Origin: DATLGB01 sp963724135
Lineage (GTDB): Bacteria > Actinomycetota > Thermoleophilia > Solirubrobacterales > Solirubrobacteraceae
Length of the DNA: 64,000 bases
Assembly (NCBI GenBank): GCA_963724135.1
Contig: CAVRTA010000004.1
Location: 124,001-188,000 of the forward strand
Direction of reading: 5' to 3'
The notes under the pieces are model-generated. The model made no database searches. It was not told where the DNA came from and was given only the letters and a program-made list of their open reading frames with translations. Position 1 is the first letter of the stretch; every line of letters starts with the position of its first letter. The position numbers were made by a program, and so were the translations under genes. Positions 20,228 through 27,959 of this stretch are shown in pieces.

Positions 20228-21817
20228 TCACGCGGTCCGCCGCGCGCAGACCGCTGCGGCGTCGTCGTCGCGCGCGGCGGCGAACTCCGACAGCGCGCTG
20301 TCCAGGCGGGCGAGCACCGACCCGGCACTCGTGCGCGGCGCCTCGGCCAGCGTGGCCGCGAGCCGTTCGTCACCGAAGCGCCCGCTCTCTCCGCGGGCGT
20401 CGAGAACGCCATCGGTGTAGAGCACGATCGACTCGGTCGCGCCGAGCGCCACATCGTCGCTCTTCCAGTCGGCGTCGTCGACCGCGCCCAGGATCGGCCC
20501 GACCGGTCCCGCCCATTCGACGTGCTCGTTGCGCAGGACCGCAGCCGGCGGGTGCCCGGCCCGCAGCAGCCGTACGCTCGCGTCACGTCCGACGCGGATC
20601 AGCGCCAGCGTGCACAGGGAGAAGTCGCCGCGGTCGCGCAGCGCCCGGTTGACCTGCGCGACGGCGACCGCGGCGTCGTCTGTGAGCTGCGCGGCACTGC
20701 GCAGGCTGTAGCGCACCATCGACGTCAGCGCCGCCGCCGCGGTGCCACGCCCGCACACATCGCCGACCACGAGCCACCAGCCGTCGCGCGCGAAGAACAG
20801 GTCGTAGAAGTCGCCGCCGATCTCCGTCCCGGCCGCCGGCGCGAACAGGCTGGCGAGGTCCCAGCCCTCGATCTGCGGCAGCGCCGGCGGCAGGAGTGCC
20901 GCCTGCAGGGTGCGGGCGATGTAGGTGCGCTGCTCGAACAGCCGCGCCGTCGCGATCGCCTGGCCCGCTCGGCGCCCGAGGTCCAGCGCGAGGGAGAAGT
21001 CCGCCCCCGTCAGCGACCGCGTCCCGTGGACGAGCGTCAGCGCACCGAAGACCTCGTCGCTCGAGCGGACCGGCACGACGATCACCGAGCGCAGCCCGAG
21101 GCCCTCGAGGATCGCGCGGTGCTCGTCGTCCTGGGCGCTCTCGGCGACGATCTCCGGCGGCAGGTCGGGCCAGTGCTCGTTGCCGCCCGCGAACGCCTTG
21201 CCCAGTCCCTCGTCCGGGTTGATGTCGGGCGGATAGCGGGCGCGCAGGCGCCGACCGAGCTCCTCCTTGTCCGGATCGGAGTGAGCGAGGGCGACCAGGC
21301 GCGCGCCTCCGCGGCCGTCCGGGGCGTCGAAGACGCACCAGTCGGCGATCTCGGGCACCGCGAGCTGCGCGAGCTGCTGGAGGGTGCGCTCGACGTCCGG
21401 CGTGGCGGAGAGCAGCTCGCCGGCCTGGGCGAGCACGCTCTGGCGCACCTCGGCGAGCTTGACCGTGGTGATGTCCTCGACCACGTTGACGGCGTAGCCG
21501 TCGACCACGACCGCCTGCACCCGCGTCCACTGCAGCCGACCGGTTTCGTTGTGGATCGCCCGCACGACGAGCGAGGCGGGTTGCACGCCCGCCAGCGCAC
21601 GGCGGCCGGGCAGGTGATCGGCCTTGAGGTCCTGGCCGTCCTCGAGCGTGCTCGTCCACTCGGACATCGCCTGCGCGCCGCCGGCCGCGAGCATCGCCTC
21701 CGGCGACTCGTAGCCCACCAGCTCCGCCGCCGCCGCGTTGGCATAGACGAGCCGGCCCTCCGCGTCCTGCACGGTCACCGCCTCGGGCAGCGCGTCGAGG
21801 ATCTCGCGGTGGTTCAC
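20228..21817 (-). CDS. PAS-GAF-SpoIIE (PP2C-like) serine phosphatase
   Basis: 529 residues with three domains in order: PAS (about 1-115, LPEAVTVQDAEGRLVYANAA), GAF (about 130-300, LQQLAQLAVPEIADWCVFD, VIVVPVRSSDEVFGALTLV) and SpoIIE/PP2C (about 310-525). Metal-binding acidic residues are seen in EIGGDFYDLF, VVGDVCGRGTAAA, VLYTDGVLDARG and RDDDAAAVC. Such RsbU/RsbP-like enzymes dephosphorylate anti-sigma-factor antagonists in response to a signal sensed by the PAS or GAF domain. No antagonist or anti-sigma gene is adjacent, so the target is elsewhere. Confidence 0.9.
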   Translation of the reverse strand: MNHREILDALPEAVTVQDAEGRLVYANAAAAELVGYESPEAMLAAGGAQAMSEWTSTLEDGQDLKADHLPGRRALAGVQPASLVVRAIHNETGRLQWTRVQAVVVDGYAVNVVEDITTVKLAEVRQSVLAQAGELLSATPDVERTLQQLAQLAVPEIADWCVFDAPDGRGGARLVALAHSDPDKEELGRRLRARYPPDINPDEGLGKAFAGGNEHWPDLPPEIVAESAQDDEHRAILEGLGLRSVIVVPVRSSDEVFGALTLVHGTRSLTGADFSLALDLGRRAGQAIATARLFEQRTYIARTLQAALLPPALPQIEGWDLASLFAPAAGTEIGGDFYDLFFARDGWWLVVGDVCGRGTAAAALTSMVRYSLRSAAQLTDDAAVAVAQVNRALRDRGDFSLCTLALIRVGRDASVRLLRAGHPPAAVLRNEHVEWAGPVGPILGAVDDADWKSDDVALGATESIVLYTDGVLDARGESGRFGDERLAATLAEAPRTSAGSVLARLDSALSEFAAARDDDAAAVCARRTA

Positions 21818-21823
21818 GGCGGG

Positions 21824-22780
21824 TCAGACGTCGAGCCAGGCGCGCGGGTTGTCCTCGAACACCTGCCGCTCGACGTCGTCGTCCCAGACGCCGGCGTCGC
21901 GCAGCCGCGGCAGCACCTTCTCGAACGGGTAGGCCATCGACCAGTCGGCGTCGACGACGCCCGAGGCCATCAGCTCCTCGACGACGGCCTCGGGGAACCA
22001 GTCGATCGAGGTGGCGAAGTCAGAACCGATGAAGATGCGGTCGGCGTGGCCGCGGCGCAGCAGCTCGATGGTGGTGGCGTCGCGGCGGTCGTCCGGGAGG
22101 AACATGGGCAGCCCGTAGCGGTCGAGGCCGATCCACACGCCCGTCTCGAGCAGCCCCTCGATGTAGTCGAGGTCGTCGGTGTCGCCGGTGTGGGCGATCT
22201 GGATCTTCCTCGGGTCGACGCCCTCCTCGAGCAGGATCTCCACCTGGCGCGGGCCGGTGTTGGAGGCGGGCCGCGAGTGCGCCATGATCGGCGCGCCGGT
22301 CTGAACGCTCGCGCGCGCGCACGCCCGGTGGATCTTCTCGACGTTCTCGGTGACGCCCGGCTCGTCGGCGGCGCACTTCAAGAAGCCGGCTTTGGCATCC
22401 GTCCCCTGGATGCCCTGGACGAGGTCGTGCACGAACATCTCGGCGATCATGTCGGCGTCACGGGAGCCGTAGTAGTGCGGCAGGTAGTCGTACGTGTAGA
22501 TGCCGGTGCAGGCGACGATCTGCACGCCGGTGCGCTCGGACACCTGCTGCATGAAGCCCACGTCGCGCCCGCCGAACATCGCCGTCGGCTCGACGATGGT
22601 CCTGATGCCGTGCGCGCTGACGCCCTCCACCTGCTCGACGGCGTCGGCCATCTGCTGATCGGGGTCGTAGTACGCCGGCCACTGCGCGCTCACGGCTTCG
22701 TCGACGAAGCGGACGTGCTCGTGGATGCAGGCGCGGCCGAGCGCGTCGGGTGCGATCTGCCCCGTGACCGTCTCGATCAT
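21824..22780 (-). CDS. Phosphotriesterase-family metal-dependent hydrolase
   Basis: 318-residue TIM-barrel hydrolase. The binuclear site is visible: HEHVRF after strand 1, the lysine expected to be carboxylated in GFLKCAAD, His in IMAHSRPA and IAHTGDTDDLDY, and the final Asp in FIGSDFATS. Known relatives hydrolyse organophosphates, lactones or carboxylic esters; aryldialkylphosphatase activity should not be assumed, since most members are lactonases or of unknown substrate. The start overlaps the stop of the alpha/beta hydrolase gene in ATGA, suggesting a joint pathway for an ester or lactone. Confidence 0.85.
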   Translation of the reverse strand: MIETVTGQIAPDALGRACIHEHVRFVDEAVSAQWPAYYDPDQQMADAVEQVEGVSAHGIRTIVEPTAMFGGRDVGFMQQVSERTGVQIVACTGIYTYDYLPHYYGSRDADMIAEMFVHDLVQGIQGTDAKAGFLKCAADEPGVTENVEKIHRACARASVQTGAPIMAHSRPASNTGPRQVEILLEEGVDPRKIQIAHTGDTDDLDYIEGLLETGVWIGLDRYGLPMFLPDDRRDATTIELLRRGHADRIFIGSDFATSIDWFPEAVVEELMASGVVDADWSMAYPFEKVLPRLRDAGVWDDDVERQVFEDNPRAWLDV

Positions 22781-23610
22781 GTGGCCCCTACCTTCCTTCG
22801 TTCGGTGGCCAGCGCGGTCTGGGCGATGACGTCGGCTGTCCGCTCCGGCGCGTCCCAGAACGGGACGTGACCCACCTTGGTGAGCGTGACGAAGCGTGCC
22901 TGCGGCAGTTGCTCGCGGAAGAACGGCTCGTGCTTGGCCTGCGGGAGTGTGCGGTCGCTGTCGCCCCACACGATCGTCACCGGCACGTCGATCCGGTCGA
23001 GGTCGCGCAGCCCCCGCTCGTCCGGCCCGGTGTCGAGAAGCGGCGTGAAGACGGGCGTCGCCGCGAACGCCTCGGTCATCGCGGTCGAGTCCTCGTAGGG
23101 CACGCGCGCGCCGTCGACCATCAGATCGCGCATGAACATGCGCCGCGCCGATGGGTAGCGGCCGAGCCGGGCGGCGACCCGCGCGAGCCGCACCGCCGCC
23201 CCGTGCTGGCGGCGGAACAGCCGGGCGACGCGCTTCCACTCGCGATCCATGTGCGAGCCGTGCGCGCCGCCGGGGCAGATCGCGCAGACGTCGAGCGCGC
23301 GCCCGCGCTTGCCCATCTCCAGCGCCAGCTGGCCGCCGAGCGAGAAGCCGGCGACGTGGCAGCGCTCCCAGCCGGTCTCGTCGAGCATCTCCTCGAGGTT
23401 GTCGGCGATCGCCGTGACCACGTTGCCCTCGGCGATGTCCGGCCCGCCGGTGTGGCCCGCCAGCGTCGGCACGAGCAGGTCGAACTGCTGGTCGAGCAGA
23501 TCGATGACAGGCCCCCACACGCGCCAGGTGGCGGTGAAGCCGTGGATGAGCAGCAGTGGCGGGGCGGGGTGGGCCGCATTTCCGCGGTGGACGTCGCCGA
23601 AGGCGGTCAT
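22777..23610 (-). CDS. Alpha/beta fold hydrolase
   Basis: 277 residues. Oxyanion-hole HGFTATWRVW, nucleophile elbow GFSLGG, acidic residue in VWGDSDRTLP and catalytic His in KVGHVPFWDAPE. The start at 23610 overlaps the DUF4333 lipoprotein stop and is favoured over an upstream ATG that would lie inside that gene. Probable intracellular esterase or thioesterase; substrate unknown. Translationally coupled to both neighbours, giving a lipoprotein-hydrolase-phosphotriesterase order. Confidence 0.85.
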   Translation of the reverse strand: MTAFGDVHRGNAAHPAPPLLLIHGFTATWRVWGPVIDLLDQQFDLLVPTLAGHTGGPDIAEGNVVTAIADNLEEMLDETGWERCHVAGFSLGGQLALEMGKRGRALDVCAICPGGAHGSHMDREWKRVARLFRRQHGAAVRLARVAARLGRYPSARRMFMRDLMVDGARVPYEDSTAMTEAFAATPVFTPLLDTGPDERGLRDLDRIDVPVTIVWGDSDRTLPQAKHEPFFREQLPQARFVTLTKVGHVPFWDAPERTADVIAQTALATERRKVGAT

Positions 23611-24086
23611 CGCTTGAGCTTGTAGTCGACGTTGCCCTGATCGTCGGTCTGAGTCACCTCGACCGTCGCCTCGTCCGAGCCCGACGTCGCCTCGCACTCG
23701 AACCTGTCGCCCTTCTTGCCGACGACGATCTCCGGGCAGCTGAGCTCGATGTCCGAACCGCCGACCTGCTCGGAGATGCCGACTGCGATCTGCTGCTCGA
23801 GGTTACGCACGTGGATGAACGGCGCGCTGGCCGAGACGTTGCCCTCGTCGTCCTTCATCGTCACCGTCGCCTCGCCTGAGGTGCCGTCGCTGCCGGTCAC
23901 GGTGCACTCGAACGTGTCGCCCTTCCGGGCGGTCAGCCCAGTCGGACACGAGACCGACTCCACCCGCGCTCCGACCTGCTCGCGGACGCTCTTGGCGATG
24001 AAGGCCTCGGTCTTCTTGTCGTCGATCTCCGTCGCGCAGCCGCTGAGGGCGAGCGCGGCCAGTGCCGGCAAGACGAGGGCGCGCAT
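23607..24086 (-). CDS. DUF4333 lipoprotein
   Basis: 159 residues. The chosen start gives a lipoprotein signal peptide, MRALVLPALAALALSGCATE, with lipobox LSGC; the cysteine would be lipidated and the protein anchored on the outer face of the membrane. Two tandem domains of the DUF4333 type follow, each with a cysteine pair (SCPTGLTARKGDTFECTV and SCPEIVVGKKGDRFECEA) that probably forms a disulfide. Function of this actinobacterial family is unknown. First gene of a minus-strand operon with the hydrolases. Confidence 0.85.
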   Translation of the reverse strand: MRALVLPALAALALSGCATEIDDKKTEAFIAKSVREQVGARVESVSCPTGLTARKGDTFECTVTGSDGTSGEATVTMKDDEGNVSASAPFIHVRNLEQQIAVGISEQVGGSDIELSCPEIVVGKKGDRFECEATSGSDEATVEVTQTDDQGNVDYKLKR

Positions 24087-24114
24087 TGCGCGCGATGCTA
24101 TCGTCGCAGCCGCT

Positions 24115-24678
24115 ATTGGCGCTTCGCCAACAACCACCCGGACGCGGCTCGAGCACGACGAGCGCCGCGAGCAGATCCTCGCGGCGGCGCGGCGCCTGTT
24201 CTCCGAGCGCCCGCCACACGCCGTCTCCGCCACCGACATCGCACGCGAGGCCGGCGTGGCGCGCGGCCTGCTGCACCACTACTTCGGGACCAAGCACGAC
24301 CTCTACCGCGAGGTCGTGCGCTCCATGCTGCGCTTCCCGGCCGTTCCGAGCGAGGACACGGAGATGGCGATCGACCGGTGGCTGACGATGGTCCAGCGCA
24401 ACCGTGAGGCGTGGCTCGCCGCCCTCGGCGCCCAGGGTCCCGTCCGCGACCCGGAGATCGACGCGATCGTCGAGGCCGGCCGCGAGGAGGCGGTCGAACG
24501 GCTGATCGCGCAGCTGCAGCTCGGCGCCACGCCGCAGACGCGGGCCGCGCTGCGCGCCTACTCCGCCTTCGCCGAGGCGGCGAGCGTCGAATGGCTCGTC
24601 CGCCGCCGCCTGACCCGAGCGCAGGTCCGCGACCTGCTGCTGACCACGTTGACCACACTGACCGGAGGATCCCGATGA
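24115..24678 (+). CDS. TetR family regulator, start unclear
   Basis: About 187 residues. HTH signature: REQILAAARRLFSERPP, then SATDIAREAGVARGLLHHYF and KHDLYREVV. The C-terminal ligand domain is short and unremarkable. No in-frame ATG, GTG or TTG lies between the divergent lipoprotein start and the HTH; ATT at 24115 is the nearest plausible start, giving IGASPTTTRTRLEHDE. The only upstream ATG in this frame is inside the opposite gene. The stop overlaps the acyl-CoA dehydrogenase ATG, so the regulator probably controls its own operon and responds to an acyl-CoA or fatty acid. Confidence 0.75.
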   Translation: MGASPTTTRTRLEHDERREQILAAARRLFSERPPHAVSATDIAREAGVARGLLHHYFGTKHDLYREVVRSMLRFPAVPSEDTEMAIDRWLTMVQRNREAWLAALGAQGPVRDPEIDAIVEAGREEAVERLIAQLQLGATPQTRAALRAYSAFAEAASVEWLVRRRLTRAQVRDLLLTTLTTLTGGSR

Positions 24679-25814
24679 TCGAGCTCACCCACGAGCAGCA
24701 GGACTTCGTCGCTGCGGTGCGCGACTTCTGCCAGCGCGAGTGCGGCACCCGCGAGCAGCGCGACAGGCTCACCGGCGGCGGCCGCCATCCGCACAACCAG
24801 GAGATCTACCGGCAGATGGCCGATCTCGGGTGGCTCGGGGTGGCGACGCCGGAGGAGTACGGCGGCTCGGGCGGCGGGCTCGTCGACCTGTGCCTGTTCC
24901 TCGAGGAGACGACGCGCGGCATGGCGCCGATCGGCGGCTTCGGCGTCACCGAGATCGTGGCCGGCGCGTACCTGCGCTTCGGGACCGACGAGCAGAAGCA
25001 GGAGATGCTCACCGGGATCGTGCAGGGCAACGTCGAGGCGATCGCGATGTCCGAGCCCGAGGCCGGCTCCGACGTCGGCAACCTCAAGTGCAGGGCGACG
25101 CGCGACAACGGCTCGTACGTCCTCAACGGCCAGAAGACGTGGATCTCCGAAGCGCACCTGGCCGAGCACATCCTCGTCGTCTGCCGCACCGACTCCTCGG
25201 GCTCCAAGCACGAGGGCATCTCGATGATCTCGGTGCCCAAGGACGCCGAGGGCATGGAGATCCGCCCGATCGACACGATGGGCGGCGAGGTCGTCAACGA
25301 CATGTTCTTCACCGACTGCCACGTCGAGGCGGACAACCTCGTCGGCACCGAGAACCAGGGCTGGACCCAGCTCATGGCGGGCCTCAACGTGGAGCGGCTG
25401 ATCCTGGCGGCGATCATGCTCGGGCAGGCCGAGCGCGCGTTCGACGATCTGCTCGCCTACGTCAAGGAGCGCAACCAGTTCGGGCGCCCGATCGGTTCCT
25501 TCCAGGCGCTCAAACACCGCATCGCCGACCTCGCGACCGAGATCGAGTGCTGCAAGCTGCTGTGCTACGACGTCGCCGCAGCGGTCGACAAGGACCCCTC
25601 GCGGATGTTCCCGCGCGAGGCATCGATGGCCAAGCTCAAGTGCACCGAGATCGCCAAGAAGGTCTCGCTCGAGGGGATGCAGATGATGGGCGGCTACGGC
25701 TACGCGACCGAGTACGACATGGAGGGTCACGTCCGCCGCTCGCTCGTCGCCACGATCTACGGGGGCACGAGCGAGATCCAGCGCGAGATCATCGCCAAGA
25801 CGCTGGGTTTGTGA
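24675..25814 (+). CDS. Acyl-CoA dehydrogenase
   Basis: 379 residues. FAD/substrate motifs AIAMSEPEAGSDVG, NGQKTWISEA and NQFGRPIGSFQ, C-terminal IYGGTSEIQREI. In medium-chain enzymes the catalytic Glu precedes GT in YEGT; here that position is Gly, while GLNVERLILAA has Glu where isovaleryl- and long-chain enzymes carry their catalytic base. The enzyme therefore belongs to the group with the alternative base position. It takes the first oxidation step of acyl-CoA catabolism and passes electrons to ETF. GGAGG precedes the ATG, and the gene is coupled to the TetR gene. Confidence 0.9.
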   Translation: MIELTHEQQDFVAAVRDFCQRECGTREQRDRLTGGGRHPHNQEIYRQMADLGWLGVATPEEYGGSGGGLVDLCLFLEETTRGMAPIGGFGVTEIVAGAYLRFGTDEQKQEMLTGIVQGNVEAIAMSEPEAGSDVGNLKCRATRDNGSYVLNGQKTWISEAHLAEHILVVCRTDSSGSKHEGISMISVPKDAEGMEIRPIDTMGGEVVNDMFFTDCHVEADNLVGTENQGWTQLMAGLNVERLILAAIMLGQAERAFDDLLAYVKERNQFGRPIGSFQALKHRIADLATEIECCKLLCYDVAAAVDKDPSRMFPREASMAKLKCTEIAKKVSLEGMQMMGGYGYATEYDMEGHVRRSLVATIYGGTSEIQREIIAKTLGL

Positions 25815-25886
25815 CCCCATGGACCAAACGTCCAGGCCGCGCGGCGCGGCTCGCCGGGCGCCGTGCGCGCGCCGACACCTATTCCC

Positions 25887-26999
25887 ATGCGGGAGCAGGG
25901 TGATAAGGGCACCTGGCTTTGTCCGACGCCGTTTGACCGGACGCGGCTGCTCGACATGGAGGCGCGGCTGAAGCGCGCCCGCGCGCTGATGTACGGCGCC
26001 GTCGCCGCCGGCCTGATCTTCTGCGGACCGACGCTGGGCTGGTGGATTCTCGTCCCGCTCGTGGTCACGGTGCTCGCGTACCTGGCGTTGCAGCCGCGCG
26101 TCGCCACGTCCGAGAAGCCCGAGTACTACGTCGCCGCGACGGTGCTGGTCGCCCAGATCAACATCGGCGTGGGCGTCGCGCTGACCGGCGGCCCGACGAG
26201 CCCCGCGATCCCGCTGATGCTCATCTCGATCATCACCCTGCCCGCGCGCTTCCCGAGCCGCGGCGTGCAGGTCGGCGTCGCCACCACCCTGCTCATCCTG
26301 GGCGCCGCCACCATCGGGGTCGACCCGAGCGCGTTCCTCGCCCACCCGCAGTACCTCGTCTGCGCCGCGTCCGTCGTCATCGGCCTGTGGGTCTTCTCCG
26401 ACGGCCTCATGCGCGCCGAGGTGGAGTCGCGCTCGACGTCCGGCCAGGACGCGCTCACCGGGCTGCTGAACCGCAAGTCGCTGAGCGCCCACTTCGCCGA
26501 GGTCGCCAAGCAGGCCGAGCTCACCGGTCGCGACGTCTGCCTCGTGGTGATGGACCTCGACCACTTCAAGTTGGTCAACGACGAGCACGGCCACGCGGCG
26601 GGCGACGCCGTCCTGCGCGACACGGCCGAGGTCATGCGCAACAACGTGCGCTCGTTCGAGCTCGTCTACCGCGTCGGCGGCGAGGAGTTCCTCGTGCTGA
26701 TGCCCGGCGTCGACCGCCAGGGCGGGCGCATCGTCGCCGATCGCCTGCGCGAGGCGCTCGCGCAGGCACGTCCCGGAGGCCTCTCGGTCACCGCCTCCTT
26801 CGGCGTCGCGATGGCGAGTGGCAACGCGGTCGAGTTCGAGCCTCTCTTCGAGGCAGCCGACAAGGCGCTCTACCGCGCCAAGGACGAGGGCCGCAACCGC
26901 GTCGTCCTCGCCCCCGAGCTGCGCCCCAAGCTCGCGCTCGCGCCCGAGTCCGACGCGATCCTCGCCACGCCCCGCACCGCGGTCCCCCGCGCCAGCTAA
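25887..26999 (+). CDS. Membrane-bound diguanylate cyclase (GGDEF)
   Basis: 370 residues. After a short cytoplasmic leader (GTWLCPTPFDRTRLLDME) come about five hydrophobic segments between residues 30 and 175, then a GGDEF domain with DALTGLLNRKSL, VMDLDHFKLVNDEHGH and the active-site GGEEF in YRVGGEEFLVLM. It makes c-di-GMP from two GTP. Five residues before GGEEF the inhibitory-site position reads RSFE rather than RxxD, so product inhibition may be weak. The membrane region is unlike standard named sensor domains that I can recognise. The start is chosen because the PTPFDR leader appears conserved in relatives. Confidence 0.87.
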   Translation: MREQGDKGTWLCPTPFDRTRLLDMEARLKRARALMYGAVAAGLIFCGPTLGWWILVPLVVTVLAYLALQPRVATSEKPEYYVAATVLVAQINIGVGVALTGGPTSPAIPLMLISIITLPARFPSRGVQVGVATTLLILGAATIGVDPSAFLAHPQYLVCAASVVIGLWVFSDGLMRAEVESRSTSGQDALTGLLNRKSLSAHFAEVAKQAELTGRDVCLVVMDLDHFKLVNDEHGHAAGDAVLRDTAEVMRNNVRSFELVYRVGGEEFLVLMPGVDRQGGRIVADRLREALAQARPGGLSVTASFGVAMASGNAVEFEPLFEAADKALYRAKDEGRNRVVLAPELRPKLALAPESDAILATPRTAVPRAS

Positions 27000-27003
27000 A
27001 AGC

Positions 27004-27037
27004 GGGGGTTTGACGACTGAGGCCTCCTATGGATGCC
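27004..27037 (+). repeat. Left inverted repeat of the DUF559 gene
   Basis: 34-bp sequence beginning GGGGGTTTGACGACT and ending TATGGATGCC. It matches the reverse complement of 27897-27930 at 28 of 34 positions, with no gaps. It overlaps the last codons and stop of the DUF559 gene. Part of it also forms a local perfect 10-bp hairpin, CGACTGAGGC/GCCTCAGTCG, at 27014-27044, which could end transcription from both sides. Confidence 0.7.
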
Positions 27038-27905
27038 TCAGTCGGCAGAGCTGGAGGATCTCGGCGGCGGTTTGCTCGGGTCGGACGAAGACATCGGCCC
27101 AGCGATACCTCCGCACCAGATACCCGGCGGCCACGTGGATGCCGTCTCGGTGCGCGTCGGCCGCTCGCTGCAGCGGCTGGTCGTGCTGCCTGCCGTCCGT
27201 CTCGACGATTAGCCGTGCCTCTGGCCAGTAGAAGTCCGCGAGGAACCCCTCTACACGTTCGTTGACTTCGGGCGCCGGCAGGTGGTACGGGCGAACTACG
27301 CGATGAAGGAAGGCGACCTCGAGGCGTGATCGGGTGGGCTCGACGCCCGCCAGGAGCCGGCCGACATGCCCGATCGGCCGGCGGTGGTGGGAGAGTTCGA
27401 GGAGCTTGAGATCGAAGAGGCGCCGGAACTGCATCTCCCTCATTGCCCATTCCGTTGCTTCCGCATCTTTGAGCTCATGCGCGAGGTCGACAAGCGTCCG
27501 CGCCGGGCTGGTTATCGGGATGTTGCGCCACACGGTCTTCTCGAACGGCAGGAGGTTGCAGCGGTGGATGGCGATCCTCGGCCGGCGGCGCCCGCTGCCG
27601 GGCGGGATCGTCACGTCGATCCTGGGCCCGACGCCGTCGCGGATCCTCCAAGCGGTCGCTGCGCAGCGCACGCTCAGCACCGCGTCCTCGCCGCAAGCGA
27701 GGACCGCCGCGTGCCAGTCTCCCTCCCGGCTGGGCGCCAAGTGACCAAGTGCGAGAACGTTCTCGTGGAGCCTGTGAAGGCGTCCCGCAGCCACCCCCTT
27801 CTCGATGCTGCTCTTTGAGATTCCGCAGCGGCGTAGCTGCTCAGTGGTCACGCGACCGTTCTGCCGTTGGGCGATGCTGGCTGCTCTGACGAATTTGGCC
27901 TCCAT
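27027..27905 (-). CDS. DUF559 (Vsr-like) endonuclease-domain protein with N-terminal AbiEi-like wing
   Basis: 292 residues. The N-terminal 60 residues (RQNGRVTTEQLRRCGISKSS, then GRLHRLHENVLALGH) look like the winged-helix start found in AbiEi-type and DUF559 proteins. The C-terminal third carries the PD-(D/E)xK-like nuclease core: GFLADFYWPEARLIVETDGR followed by QHD, with Asp and Glu-x-Asp in the expected places, and VRRYRWADV at the end. Members are numerous in Thermoleophilia; function is unknown. GC is visibly lower than in neighbours. Start and stop codons both lie within flanking inverted repeats, which suggests the gene moves as a unit. Confidence 0.8.
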   Translation of the reverse strand: MEAKFVRAASIAQRQNGRVTTEQLRRCGISKSSIEKGVAAGRLHRLHENVLALGHLAPSREGDWHAAVLACGEDAVLSVRCAATAWRIRDGVGPRIDVTIPPGSGRRRPRIAIHRCNLLPFEKTVWRNIPITSPARTLVDLAHELKDAEATEWAMREMQFRRLFDLKLLELSHHRRPIGHVGRLLAGVEPTRSRLEVAFLHRVVRPYHLPAPEVNERVEGFLADFYWPEARLIVETDGRQHDQPLQRAADAHRDGIHVAAGYLVRRYRWADVFVRPEQTAAEILQLCRLRHP

Positions 27906-27930
27906 ATGAGGTCCTAGTCGTCAGACCCCC
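27897..27930 (-). repeat. Right inverted repeat of the DUF559 gene
   Basis: Read on the minus strand it begins GGGGGTCTGACGACT, then GGACC and TATGGAGGCC. It contains the gene's ATG (27905-27903). It pairs with the repeat at 27004-27037; the outer 15 bases differ at one position only. No clear target-site duplication flanks the pair (AAAAGC on the left, CAAACT on the right). Confidence 0.7.
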
Positions 27931-27959
27931 CAAACTCTCGGCGCCGTTAGGGTTTTGAC

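Larger units (their letters stand above)
27004..27930. mobile_element. Candidate single-gene mobile element (DUF559 between inverted repeats)
   Basis: A 927-bp unit made of two 34-bp imperfect inverted repeats and one nuclease-like gene whose start and stop codons sit in the repeats. The inside is less GC-rich than both flanking genes. There is no transposase of a known family and no target duplication, so mobility is inferred. Alternatives are a pair of related terminator/operator sequences or a selfish gene spread by homing-type recombination. Confidence 0.45.

Noticed and set aside
18905..22870. A 1321-codon open frame on the plus strand
   Set aside because: It runs antisense to the FMO, the SpoIIE phosphatase and the phosphotriesterase-like gene, all with clear motifs. 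Its translation is Arg/Val/Gly-rich without any domain, as expected for an antisense frame in high-GC DNA.
23716..24114. Upstream extension of the TetR gene from an ATG at 23716
   Set aside because: It would place the N-terminus wholly inside the opposite DUF4333 lipoprotein gene and add residues unlike any TetR protein.
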